Shown here in pieces: positions 1 through 6,540 of a stretch of DNA of 11,487 bases. Made by a program: the position numbers and the translations under genes. The stretch spans positions 1-11,487 of the forward strand of contig CALHWR010000227.1 of assembly GCA_938036665.1 (NCBI GenBank). Direction: 5' to 3'. The notes under the pieces were generated by a model. It searched no databases, was not told where the DNA came from, and saw only the letters and a list, made by a program, of their open reading frames with translations. The DNA comes from an uncultured Collinsella sp. Lineage in GTDB: Bacteria > Actinomycetota > Coriobacteriia > Coriobacteriales > Coriobacteriaceae. The stretch's first letter is position 1, and every line of letters begins with the position of its first letter.

Positions 1-830
1 GTGACTGCTACAACCGCTTTTCCAAAAAGCGCTATTACCTGGAGCGCATGGAGAACTGGCGTCACCCGAAGGAGTCCATCTCGGCTGACGATTACCAGAT
101 CGAGCACGTCATGCCCCAGACGATTGATGATGAGCACGGTTGGAAGGAATCGCTTGGCGAGAACTGGGAAGACATCCACGACAGGCTGTGCAACAACCTG
201 GGAAATCTAACGCTGACGGGCTACAACCAGGAGTACTCAAACCGGTCGTTCTCGGACAAGCTCAATCTTCCGAACGTGGGACTTATGTGCAGCCCACTCT
301 ACCTAAACAAGTCGATCGCCTCGCATGAAAAATGGGGCGAGGAGGAGATTAGGCAGCGTGCGGACGAGCTGGCGAAAGAGGCGTGCGAGATATGGAAGTA
401 CCCCGATCTTCCGGCAGATGTCGTCGACAAGTATCGCCCCTCTCGCGGGGAGTCTGACGAGGCTCCTGTCTGGACTCTGCAGGAGAATCACCCCACTTTT
501 GCTGAAGGCGGACTCAACCAGAAGCTTTTCGATGAGGTGCGCGAGTCTGTTCTGAGTGGTAACCCTTCGTGGGAGTCCTATATAGCCAAGTACTATGTAG
601 GCTTCAGGTCGGGCAAGCGAAAACTGCATGCCGTTCTAGATGGCAGGACCAGCAACGGTGGTTGGATTGCCGTCGGCCTGGCAAAGAGTGTGGACGAGCT
701 GATTGACCCGGAGGCCATGTGCCAGGACAAGCGCACACAGGGCGGATTTGGGCCGGGTATGCCGACCTATGTTGCACTCCGTAGCGCTGACGATATCCCC
801 GCGGTGCTCGATCTCATAAAGCAGTGCTAG
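1..830 (+). CDS. GmrSD/DUF262-family HNH nuclease-like protein, C-terminal part (5' truncated)
   Basis: The gene runs in from the left edge: the frame beginning at base 3 is open through to TAG at 828-830, giving 275 visible residues, so the ATG at 48 is an internal Met. The visible part starts in the DUF1524-like HNH region: IEHVMPQT (His about visible residue 35) and then LGNLTLTGYNQEYSN (about 66-80), the H and N landmarks of the GmrSD C-terminal nuclease domain. The last ~100 residues (from about LNQKLFDEVRES) resemble a DUF5655-type domain. In the family, an N-terminal DUF262 ParB-like NTPase domain precedes this part and some members are type IV restriction systems against modified DNA; that half is off-window. 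It is followed by a strong stem-loop and a convergent gene. Family assignment is firm; a restriction or defence role is inferred, and catalytic activity cannot be judged without the N-terminus. Confidence 0.8.
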   Translation, partial: DCYNRFSKKRYYLERMENWRHPKESISADDYQIEHVMPQTIDDEHGWKESLGENWEDIHDRLCNNLGNLTLTGYNQEYSNRSFSDKLNLPNVGLMCSPLYLNKSIASHEKWGEEEIRQRADELAKEACEIWKYPDLPADVVDKYRPSRGESDEAPVWTLQENHPTFAEGGLNQKLFDEVRESVLSGNPSWESYIAKYYVGFRSGKRKLHAVLDGRTSNGGWIAVGLAKSVDELIDPEAMCQDKRTQGGFGPGMPTYVALRSADDIPAVLDLIKQC

Positions 831-833
831 GTT

Positions 834-862
834 AAGGGCCGGGAATCTAATTCCCGGCCCTT
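834..862. terminator. Stem-loop between convergent genes, probable bidirectional terminator
   Basis: A perfect 12-bp stem (834-845 with 851-862) closes a 5-base loop TCTAA, starting 4 bases after the nuclease-like gene's stop and lying 35 bases beyond the stop of the convergent gene. The stem ends in AA/TT pairs, but no long T-run follows on either strand, so it is a structural rather than canonical terminator. Confidence 0.55.
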
Positions 863-897
863 GCCAGCTCGGAATTGCCGATGGCTCATCCGCTCGC

Positions 898-1320
898 CTA
901 CACCTCCGCGATCCCGCGCGCGGCACTCAACAGCTCGTACTCCCTCTGGCTCCATTGGCGCAGCTCGGCAGTCTCGACGGCATCTCGGCACAAGTCCAGG
1001 AACACCTCGGCGCCCTCGTAGAAGCATTCACGGGCAAATTCTCCTGAACCGTTCGCAACGCATGCGCCGGCGGCAAACAGCTTCCAGCTGGACGGCTCAC
1101 GCGAGTCGTCTCCAAGCAGCTTGATCTGCAGTACGTGTGGGTCGCCAGTGGCGCAGAGCTCTTCCTCGAGCACCTGCACAGTAAAGCGCATCTGGTGGGA
1201 GAGACTACTCTTGACCATGCCCGAGGCGTAGCCATTTGGCTTGTCCAGAAGATGCATTCGTTTTGGCTTGACGACCAGGTTGTGGAAATTGCGCTTACTG
1301 CGCACAGAGAAATTGTCCAT
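898..1320 (-). CDS. Hypothetical protein, 140 aa
   Basis: I do not recognise this family. The start chosen is the ATG at 1320-1318 (MDNFSVRSKRN), because AAAGGAG lies 5 bases upstream; the frame stays open a further 56 codons upstream, but those residues run into the divergent spacer and have no comparable ribosome-binding site. The protein is soluble-looking with no signal peptide or membrane segment. It has a basic N-terminus (RSKRN, KPKRM), a central mixed region containing two cysteines, and an acidic, probably helical C-terminus (from about EGAEVFLDLC to SQREYELLSAARG). It is convergent with the nuclease-like gene and divergent from the ATPase gene. An antitoxin, small regulator or DUF protein are all possible; nothing seen decides. 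Confidence 0.6.
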   Translation of the reverse strand: MDNFSVRSKRNFHNLVVKPKRMHLLDKPNGYASGMVKSSLSHQMRFTVQVLEEELCATGDPHVLQIKLLGDDSREPSSWKLFAAGACVANGSGEFARECFYEGAEVFLDLCRDAVETAELRQWSQREYELLSAARGIAEV

Positions 1321-1421
1321 ACGGACTCCTTTCATCGATGTTGGCAGGGCCACCGTGCCTCTTGGCCGGTTGGCGTCGGGATCGTGGAGCCAACTCTCTA
1401 CCCCGACTCTGGATAAAATGC

Positions 1422-1438
1422 GCCCGCTCCTTGCGGGC
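1422..1438. other. Small GC-rich hairpin in divergent spacer
   Basis: GCCCGC (1422-1427) pairs with GCGGGC (1433-1438) around a 5-base loop. On the minus strand it is followed by GCATTTTA, faintly terminator-like, yet no minus-strand gene ends here. Role unknown. Confidence 0.3.
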
Positions 1439-1540
1439 AAGATGAAGTCTATCAGCGCGCGCGGACACAAATCAAGCGCCGCGTGCAAAATGACGCGCAG
1501 CGGGCGTCGGTTTCGCCGGCTGCTACTAGGCTTAAATCAG

Positions 1541-1673
1541 AAAAAGTGTCGAAATATCCCGTGTAAAAGTACGGAAAAGTGTCGTGATACACACTTTAAA
1601 ACCTCGAAAAAGTGTCGAAATGAGCACCTAGCAACCACGGAAAAGTGTATCCTAGTGCTAAAACAGCACGTAA
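1541..1673. repeat. Four 33-bp direct repeats upstream of the ATPase gene
   Basis: The core AAAAGTGT begins at 1542, 1575, 1608 and 1641, exactly 33 bases apart each time. The first three copies extend to AAAAGTGTCG and then show a partly shared A/T-rich continuation and a shared tail near A-C-x-C-G-[GA]; the fourth keeps only AAAAGTGT and then diverges. In copy 2, AAAGTGT (1576-1582) faces ACACTTT (1591-1597) as an inverted repeat with an 8-base spacer, like a dimeric operator. The array ends just before the ATPase ribosome-binding site. Because 33 is a multiple of 3, the array is also open in the ATPase frame and would read as an 11-residue repeat starting [KE]KC[R]. Operator array and translated N-terminal extension are both possible; I favour non-coding. 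Confidence 0.7.
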
Positions 1674-1687
1674 TAAGGGGTACGCTT

Positions 1688-3010
1688 ATGCTGCAGAGAA
1701 AAGCGAAAGCACGGTTTGAATCTTGGCTTGCCTCGTCGTCTAACAAGGCTCTTTTGGTCAAGGGCGCCCGACAGGTAGGAAAGTCATATTTGGTCAACGT
1801 CTTTGCAAGCGAATCGTTCGAAAATGTCGTGACGTTCGACCTTATCGCCGACGCGTCCGTGCGCGATTCGTTTTTGGCGGCAAAAAGCGCGGATGACCTG
1901 CTTATGCGCATGTCTATTGCTGCAACGCAGCCGATGGTTGCGAACAAGACCGTTGTGGTTATCGACGAGGTGCAGCGATGCCCCAACGTGGTGACGTTTA
2001 TCAAATATCTGGTCCAGCGCGGCGACTTTCGATACATCCTTACCGGATCGCTCCTTGGCGTTGAGCTCGAGGGCATCGATTCCCTGCCGGTGGGGTATGT
2101 CGAGCAGGTCCAGATGTGCCCGCTCGACTTTGAGGAGTTTTGCTGGGCAAATGGCGTTGGTGCCAGCGTGTTTGACATGCTCAGAGACCGTCTAAAGGAT
2201 GAGGGGGAGCTCCCCGGCTACCTGTATGACCGCTTGTTCGATCTGTTCCATCAGTATGTGGTGGTGGGAGGCATGCCCGACGCGGTCAATTCCTTCTTGG
2301 CGACGCGCAATGTCGACGAGGTTCGAAACATCCATCGCGATCTTCACGCCCTGTATCGCGATGACATCGCAAAGTACGCTCCGCCCGAGCTACGCTTGGT
2401 TATTCGCGATATCTATGATTTGATTCCCAGCGAGGCCGGCTCCAAAAACAAGCGATTCAAGCTGTCGTCGATTAACGGTGTCAAACGTTTTTCGCAGGTG
2501 ACAGATCATTTTCTCTGGTTGTCGGAGGCGGGTGTCGCGCTTCCCGTGTATAACGTAACGGCGCCCGTGGCACCCCTTTTATTGGGGGAGCAGCGAAATC
2601 TATTTAAGCTGTTTTACTTGGACACCGGAATGCTCATGTCGTCGTATTCCAAAAGGGTCGCCCAAGGCGTTTTTGATGGGGAGGCGGAAGACGCCTTTGG
2701 CATGAACATGGGGGCGGCGTTTGAGGGCTTCGTTGCCCAAGAGCTCAAAGCCCACGGATTCAGATTGCGCTACTTTACGTCTAAAAAAGTCGGCGAGCTC
2801 GATTTTGTGGAGGAGACGCTCGATGGGGAGGTCCTTGCCATCGAGGTCAAGTCGGGCAAGAGCTTTAAGTCCCATGCGGCGCTCGACAACGCGCTCGCGA
2901 CGAAGGGCTACGGAATCGATCGCGCCCTGGTACTTGCGGAATGTAATCTTCACCGCGATGGTGACGTGCTGTATCTGCCCATCTTTATGGCAGGGCTTTT
3001 GGAGCCGTAA
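1688..3010 (+). CDS. AAA ATPase with DUF4143 / PD-(D/E)XK-like C-terminus
   Basis: A 440-residue cytoplasmic protein started at ATG 1688 with AAGGGG seven bases upstream. The N-terminal AAA domain has a Walker A P-loop GARQVGKS (residues 26-33), a Walker B hhhhDEVQ (Asp93-Glu94) and an LTGS sensor motif shortly after (around residue 118). The C-terminal DUF4143 region includes LDTGML and a nuclease-like core, GELDFVE (about 369-375) and IEVKSGK (about 385-391), which fits the D...ExK pattern of PD-(D/E)XK folds. Length is usual for the family. These ATPases are common, often variably present in gut bacteria, and their function is poorly defined; mobile-element or toxin-antitoxin-like roles have been suggested. 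Codon use is less C/G-biased than in the catabolic genes to the right (frequent TTT, GAT, TCG), consistent with low expression or acquisition. Transcription may be controlled by the 33-bp repeats directly upstream. Confidence 0.88.
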   Translation: MLQRKAKARFESWLASSSNKALLVKGARQVGKSYLVNVFASESFENVVTFDLIADASVRDSFLAAKSADDLLMRMSIAATQPMVANKTVVVIDEVQRCPNVVTFIKYLVQRGDFRYILTGSLLGVELEGIDSLPVGYVEQVQMCPLDFEEFCWANGVGASVFDMLRDRLKDEGELPGYLYDRLFDLFHQYVVVGGMPDAVNSFLATRNVDEVRNIHRDLHALYRDDIAKYAPPELRLVIRDIYDLIPSEAGSKNKRFKLSSINGVKRFSQVTDHFLWLSEAGVALPVYNVTAPVAPLLLGEQRNLFKLFYLDTGMLMSSYSKRVAQGVFDGEAEDAFGMNMGAAFEGFVAQELKAHGFRLRYFTSKKVGELDFVEETLDGEVLAIEVKSGKSFKSHAALDNALATKGYGIDRALVLAECNLHRDGDVLYLPIFMAGLLEP

Positions 3011-3016
3011 CATGCC

Positions 3017-3031
3017 GCCGGCTCTTCCGGC
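3017..3031. terminator. Weak stem-loop between convergent genes
   Basis: GCCGG (3017-3021) pairs with CCGGC (3027-3031) around a 5-base loop, in the 37-base gap between the ATPase stop and the stop of the convergent membrane-protein gene. There is no T-run, so termination here is only a suggestion. Confidence 0.3.
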
Positions 3032-3047
3032 CCTCCCTTAACCCTCG

Positions 3048-4034
3048 CTACTCGTCGTCTCCGTCGTTGGGGTCGCCCTTGAGGGTGTTGATGTCCAGGT
3101 ACTCGTTATCGTCCTCTTTTTGCTGGGTCTCCGACTCCGCTTGGGTGGGGCCGGAGAACAGCCGGAATCCCTCAAACGCAATGACACCGAGCAGGGCAAT
3201 GACAATGGCGATAAAGGCAACCTTGACTGCCTGCGGAAATTCCGAAAAACGCAGCGACTTTTCCTCGGCGTAATAATCGGCGAAGCGCTCTTCGCCCGTG
3301 CTTTTGGTATACGCCGGTGCGGACGCGGCCTCCGGGTCATATTCCGGTGCAGGCGTGGCGGCGTACGGATCGTTGAGATAATCGCTCGATGTGGTGCCAT
3401 AATCCTCGGTCTCGATGCGACCGGCGTCAGCATAGCCATCGGAATAATCGGAATATGCCGCACCGCCCTCATAGCCCGCGGCGCTCGTGTTGGCGGCAAA
3501 AAGCGGATTAACTGGAACGTCGAGCGCCGGCATGCCGGTAGAGGTCTCATCCAGATCGGCTGCAGCCCAGGAATCGTAGGCAACCTGATGGGCAACGGGC
3601 TCATCGAGCCTTGTGACCGGAGGCTTGCGTGCCGCAGGAACAGGCAACTGCTGGGCGCTGTACATAACGGTGCTGTCGGCCGATTTGCCCTGCGTCGCTG
3701 CAGCGAGAAACGCCGCCGTCTCGGACGGGTCGCTTGCGGGGCGGGGAGTGGGCGTGGGCGCCGAAGTGGGTGTGGGCGCAGACGCGGGCGTCGAAACAGG
3801 CGACTGCGCAGGAGCCGGCGCAGATGCGGGCTTAGGCGCAAGTGCGGGATTGGGGCTTGACGGGCGAGCCCCGCCGCCCATGAGTTCGTCGGCGGTCCAC
3901 GGGCGATCATCCATCACGTCGTCAAGGCTCAGCGAAAACAGGTCGTCTTCACCCTCATAGAACATGCGGTGCACATGTCCACCAATTGCCGGAATCAATC
4001 CGCGACCGGTGCATGATGCCTTGCTCAACGCCAT
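3048..4034 (-). CDS. Pro/Ala-rich single-pass membrane protein of unknown function
   Basis: A 328-residue protein started at ATG 4034-4032 (MALSKASCTGRG), with AAAGGGTGG upstream and a perfect TATAAT further up; the ORF is open 32 codons more but those would lie upstream of the promoter. Layout: a short N-terminal segment (1-30) and an acidic stretch (27-53); a Pro/Ala/Thr/Ser low-complexity region (about 57-101); a Tyr/Asp/Ala-rich, probably disordered middle (about 120-265); one hydrophobic segment (about 270-290, VAFIAIVIALLGVIAF); and an acidic tail ending DDE. No signal peptide or enzymatic motif is seen. The arrangement suggests a disordered domain on one side of the membrane, but orientation cannot be assigned. 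It may be a lineage-specific cell-envelope protein. The proline-rich part makes long spurious ORFs on the other strand. Not recognised beyond this. Confidence 0.75.
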   Translation of the reverse strand: MALSKASCTGRGLIPAIGGHVHRMFYEGEDDLFSLSLDDVMDDRPWTADELMGGGARPSSPNPALAPKPASAPAPAQSPVSTPASAPTPTSAPTPTPRPASDPSETAAFLAAATQGKSADSTVMYSAQQLPVPAARKPPVTRLDEPVAHQVAYDSWAAADLDETSTGMPALDVPVNPLFAANTSAAGYEGGAAYSDYSDGYADAGRIETEDYGTTSSDYLNDPYAATPAPEYDPEAASAPAYTKSTGEERFADYYAEEKSLRFSEFPQAVKVAFIAIVIALLGVIAFEGFRLFSGPTQAESETQQKEDDNEYLDINTLKGDPNDGDDE

Positions 4035-4068
4035 TCTGTTCCACCCTTTCGAAATACTAATGACATCG

Positions 4069-4074
4069 ATTATA
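4069..4074 (-). promoter_or_regulatory. -10 box of the membrane-protein gene
   Basis: The minus strand reads TATAAT exactly at 4074-4069, 34 bases before the start codon at 4034, which would leave a 5' leader of roughly 28 bases containing the ribosome-binding site. No convincing TTGACA-like -35 is seen 16-18 bases further up. Confidence 0.5.
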
Positions 4075-4157
4075 TGGAACTTCCCAAGCGGCTCGGTCTT
4101 GGATTCATGCTTTCCAGAACTCGCGCCCAAAAGGGGAGGGGCAATCTAGGCGAGTGC

Positions 4158-4811
4158 CTACTTGTCGTCGGCCGCCGCCTTGGCCTCATTGAGGTAGCTA
4201 TAGAAGCTGTACTTGGAGATGCCAAAGAACTCGCAGGCGCGCTCGCTCGACTTGGAAATGAGGAAGGCGCCGCGACGGTCGAGGTAGCCAATGGCACGAA
4301 TGCGCTCGTCTTTGGTCATGAGTGCCGCGGGCTTGCCCACAAGCTGTTCGCACTCGTGCAGCAGGTCCTCGAGCAAGTCGCCGATGTTCTTGGTAATGGG
4401 CTCGGGCTCGGTGTAGCCCGTGCCGCCGGTGCCGGTAAAGGCGTCGAGCGAACGCTCAAAAGCCTTCATAAGCGTAATGTCAAAGTTGATGCCCAAAATG
4501 CCGACGGGCTTGCCTTCGTCGTTGCGGATAAAGATGGTCGAGGACTTGAGCAGCTTGCCATCGGTGGTTTTAGTGAGGTACGGCTCGCGGTCGTGTACGT
4601 CGGTGGTGCCCTCGTGCATGGACTCAAACACGATATGGCTGGGGCCGTCACCCAGTTTGCGCCCGCTGACGTGGCCGTTTTCGATCACTACGATGGAGTG
4701 GTCCACGTCCTCGGTCTCCAGATCGTGGACGACGACTTCGCAGTTGGGACCAAATTGGAGCGCCAGACCGTGTGCGAGGCGCTTGTAAAACTCAATCTGT
4801 GCGGGGGTCAT
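4158..4811 (-). CDS. YheO-like PAS / helix-turn-helix transcriptional regulator
   Basis: A 217-residue DNA-binding regulator started at ATG 4811-4809 (MTPAQIEFYKRL), with AGGAAGG five bases upstream; the 23 extra open codons have no such site. Residues 1 to about 115 match the YheO-like PAS domain (FGPNCEVVVHDL near the N-terminus, ending KPVGILGINFD), a small-ligand sensor. Residues about 167-212 match the C-terminal HTH_22-type domain (DERIRAIGYLDRRGAFLI, then SERACEFFGISKYSFYSYL). A linker lies between. DauR, a relative in Pseudomonas, controls D-arginine catabolism, so amino-acid-like effectors are known in the family. It is divergent from ygeX across a 277-base region with repeated CAAAC motifs, so I infer it controls the ygeX-ygeY-ygeW genes and possibly itself. 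The effector (a purine-derived ureido compound or diaminopropionate) is a guess. Confidence 0.88.
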   Translation of the reverse strand: MTPAQIEFYKRLAHGLALQFGPNCEVVVHDLETEDVDHSIVVIENGHVSGRKLGDGPSHIVFESMHEGTTDVHDREPYLTKTTDGKLLKSSTIFIRNDEGKPVGILGINFDITLMKAFERSLDAFTGTGGTGYTEPEPITKNIGDLLEDLLHECEQLVGKPAALMTKDERIRAIGYLDRRGAFLISKSSERACEFFGISKYSFYSYLNEAKAAADDK

Positions 4812-5088
4812 GGGTGCCTTCCTAAAAAATAGTTTGGGCACACTTTGCCATAAACCACACCTGTTCGCAAACAAATACACAGACAGGCTAATTGGTGACC
4901 GTTCGGCGGCGAAAAAGTACCGATTACGGCAACAAACAATTCGTTAGGTATGCCAATCAAAAAGTGTGATAGAACATTGCTAACAAACTTTTTGTTTGGC
5001 ATCCACATAAAAGTTCAGCCGTGTGAATGGGATCGGGCTGAAACGCGTATGCGGGGGCCGGCAAGAGAGGACTTAAGGAGTTCACCGT
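4812..5088. promoter_or_regulatory. Divergent control region between the YheO-like regulator and ygeX
   Basis: This A/T-richer 277-base spacer must hold the promoters for both directions. It carries CAAAC at 4868-4872, 4933-4937 and 4984-4988, the last facing GTTTG (4994-4998) as a perfect 5-bp inverted repeat with a TTTTT spacer; copies 2 and 3 share AACAAAC. A possible extended -10 for ygeX is TGT-GATAGA (about 4965-4973), without a good -35. CCTGT (4860-4864) and ACAGG (4883-4887) form another inverted pair nearer the regulator gene. Which element binds the regulator is unproven. Confidence 0.5.
5014..5042 (+). promoter_or_regulatory. Leader stem-loop upstream of ygeX
   Basis: TTCAGCC (5014-5020) pairs perfectly with GGCTGAA (5036-5042) around a 15-base loop, ending 32 bases before the AAGGAG (5075-5080) of ygeX. 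It is either an operator half-site pair or an mRNA leader hairpin. No known riboswitch was recognised. Confidence 0.35.
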
Positions 5089-6303
5089 ATGGCCGATAAG
5101 ATCCAGTGGGCGGGCAACACGATGCCCAAGAGCGATGACAAGCACTTGGGAATCATGAGCCTCGACCACGTGAAGAAGGCCCGCGCCTTCCACCAGTCGT
5201 TCCCCCAATATACCGTCACTCCGCTTGCCCGCCTGGATGGTCAGGCTGCGCGCCTGGGCCTTTCCAACCTGTGCGTTAAGGACGAGAGCTATCGCTTTGG
5301 CCTCAACGCCTTTAAGGTCCTGGGCGGTTCGTTTGCCATGGCCAACTACATTGCCGACGAGACCGGCAAGGACGTTGCCGAGTGCACCTTCGATTACCTG
5401 ACCTCCGATCAGCTGGCCGAGGACTTTGGCCAGGCCACCTTCTTTACCGCCACCGACGGCAACCATGGCCGCGGCGTGGCGTGGGCTGCCAACAAGCTGG
5501 GCCAGAAGGCCGTCGTGCACATGCCCAAGGGTTCCACCAAGCCCCGCTTTGATAACATCGCCGCCGAGGGCGCCACGGTGACCATCGAAGAGGTCAACTA
5601 CGACGAGTGCGTGCGCATGGCCGCCGCCGAGGCCGACGCCTGCGAGCGCGGCGTCATCGTTCAGGACACCGCCTGGGAGGGCTACGAGAAAATCCCGTCT
5701 TGGATCATGGAGGGCTACGGCACCATGGCTTCCGAGGCTGCCGAGCAGCTGCGCGAGATGGCCATCAACCGCCCGACGCACGTGTTTGTCCAGGCTGGCG
5801 TGGGTTCGCTCGCCGGCGCCGTGGTGGGCTACTTTACCAACCTGTATCCCGATAACCCGCCCACCTTTGTCGTGGTTGAGTGCGCGCCTGCCGCCTGCCT
5901 GTACAAGGGCGCTGCCGCCGGCGACGGCGATCCGCGCATTGTGGACGGCGACATGCCCTCCATCATGGCCGGCCTGTGCTGCGGCGAGCCCAACATCTTG
6001 GGCTGGGATATCCTGCGCAACCACACCACCGCGTTCGTGTCCTGCCCCGACTGGGTCACCGCTCGCGGTATGCGTACCCTGGGTGCTCCCGAGAAGGGCG
6101 ACCCGCGCGTCATCTCCGGCGAGTCCGGCGCCGTGACCACCGGCCTGGTCGAGACCCTCATGCTCGATCCCGAGTACGCCGAGCTCAAGGAGCTCATCGG
6201 CCTGGACAAGACGAGCTCCGTGCTCTGCTTCTCCACCGAGGGCGACACCGATCCGGATCAGTACCGTCGCATCGTCTGGGAGGGCGAGTATCCGACCTGC
6301 TAG
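5089..6303 (+). CDS. ygeX: Diaminopropionate ammonia-lyase
   Basis: A 404-residue, PLP-dependent fold-type II lyase (EC 4.3.1.15) that converts 2,3-diaminopropionate to pyruvate and two ammonia. The PLP lysine is in RFGLNAFK (Lys76, matching Lys77 of the E. coli enzyme); Asp123 in TDGNHG matches the catalytic Asp120; Asp193 in VQDTAWEGY matches Asp189; and VFVQAGVGSLAGAV is the phosphate-binding/glycine-rich region. Length is as for the family. The start is fixed by AAGGAG eight bases before ATG. It is the first gene rightward of the regulator and, with ygeY and ygeW, forms the core of the anaerobic purine/uric acid degradation set, where it would supply the final step to pyruvate. Codons are strongly C/G-ending, suggesting high expression. 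Family and reaction are firm; the physiological substrate source is inferred from context. Confidence 0.95.
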   Translation: MADKIQWAGNTMPKSDDKHLGIMSLDHVKKARAFHQSFPQYTVTPLARLDGQAARLGLSNLCVKDESYRFGLNAFKVLGGSFAMANYIADETGKDVAECTFDYLTSDQLAEDFGQATFFTATDGNHGRGVAWAANKLGQKAVVHMPKGSTKPRFDNIAAEGATVTIEEVNYDECVRMAAAEADACERGVIVQDTAWEGYEKIPSWIMEGYGTMASEAAEQLREMAINRPTHVFVQAGVGSLAGAVVGYFTNLYPDNPPTFVVVECAPAACLYKGAAAGDGDPRIVDGDMPSIMAGLCCGEPNILGWDILRNHTTAFVSCPDWVTARGMRTLGAPEKGDPRVISGESGAVTTGLVETLMLDPEYAELKELIGLDKTSSVLCFSTEGDTDPDQYRRIVWEGEYPTC

Positions 6304-6540
6304 CAGACTGACCTGTCCGGAGGCAGCCGGAGGACTTTACTCCCTGCTCGGACAGTCCTGCTCGCACGGAGAGCACATTAAGTGCTCTCCGGCTCGTGCG
6401 GAACTCGCGACGGAGCAAAGTCCTCCGTCCGCCTCCTATGGTTACTTGCTTGTGGGGTGCTCAACCTCACGCCGCTTGGCACAAGTGATCTATCTGAAAT
6501 ATCTACCTGTAGGTAAACCCTTGTAGAAAGGTTGACTGTT
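6304..6540 (+). promoter_or_regulatory. Highly structured spacer between ygeX and ygeY
   Basis: These 237 bases hold a dyad-rich block (6313-6436, listed separately) and a plainer 3' part. In the latter, TTGGCA (6476-6481) and TATCTA (6500-6505), 18 bases apart, are a weak promoter candidate, and TACCT-GT-AGGTA (6504-6515) is a perfect short palindrome that could be an operator overlapping it. AAAGG (6527-6531) is the ygeY ribosome-binding site. No open reading frame here is convincing. Confidence 0.4.
6313..6436. repeat. Nested inverted-repeat element with alternative pairings
   Basis: The ends form a 25-base imperfect inverted repeat, 6319-6343 against 6412-6436 (22 of 25 positions match, with an 11-base uninterrupted core). 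Between them lies a hairpin with a perfect 10-bp stem CGGAGAGCAC/GTGCTCTCCG and ATTAA loop (6368-6392), extendable with mismatches to about 6355-6403. The long-range pairing competes with two local hairpins: CTGTCCG (6313-6319) with CGGACAG (6349-6355), and GACGGAG (6409-6415) with CTCCGTC (6423-6429). No T-run follows. It could be an attenuator-like leader of ygeY, an mRNA-stabilising element after ygeX, or a dispersed palindromic repeat. I match it to no known RNA family. Confidence 0.65.

Larger units (their letters stand above)
1321..1687. other. Divergent spacer between the 140-aa gene and the ATPase gene
   Basis: These 367 bases separate two outward-facing starts. The left half (1321-1520) is GC-rich and holds the ribosome-binding site of the minus gene and one small hairpin (1422-1438). 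The right half (about 1530-1680) is clearly more AT-rich and carries four 33-bp direct repeats followed by the AAGGGG ribosome-binding site (1675-1680) of the ATPase gene. No RNA gene was recognised. The ATPase frame stays open leftward through the repeats to 1241, but no upstream in-frame ATG has a convincing ribosome-binding site. Confidence 0.6.

Noticed and set aside
1541..1673. CRISPR array
   Set aside because: Only an 8-10 base core is conserved per 33-base unit, there are no long identical repeats with unique spacers, and no cas genes are nearby.
1241..1687. N-terminal extension of the ATPase to the upstream in-frame ATG at 1241
   Set aside because: The extension overlaps the divergent minus-strand gene, its ATGs lack ribosome-binding sites, and ATG 1688 has AAGGGG at good spacing just before a typical family N-terminus. 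A partial extension through the 33-bp repeats is kept open as a finding.
3120..3860. Plus-strand open frame of 246 codons inside the membrane-protein gene
   Set aside because: Produced by the Pro/Ala-rich repeats of the real gene on the minus strand; the translation is an Arg/Gly-rich low-complexity run.
4959..4967. AAAAAGTGT in the ygeX control region, resembling the 33-bp repeat core
   Set aside because: A single 9-base A-rich match without the CG extension or 33-base spacing; most likely chance.
4957..6024. Open frame of 355 codons on the minus strand opposite ygeX
   Set aside because: Antisense shadow of ygeX, rich in Gly/His/Ala/Val with no recognisable motif; it also runs through the regulatory spacer.
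6313..6436. Insertion sequence or tRNA-like gene
   Set aside because: No transposase frame, no target-site duplication seen, and the pairings do not form a cloverleaf with the conserved tRNA loops.
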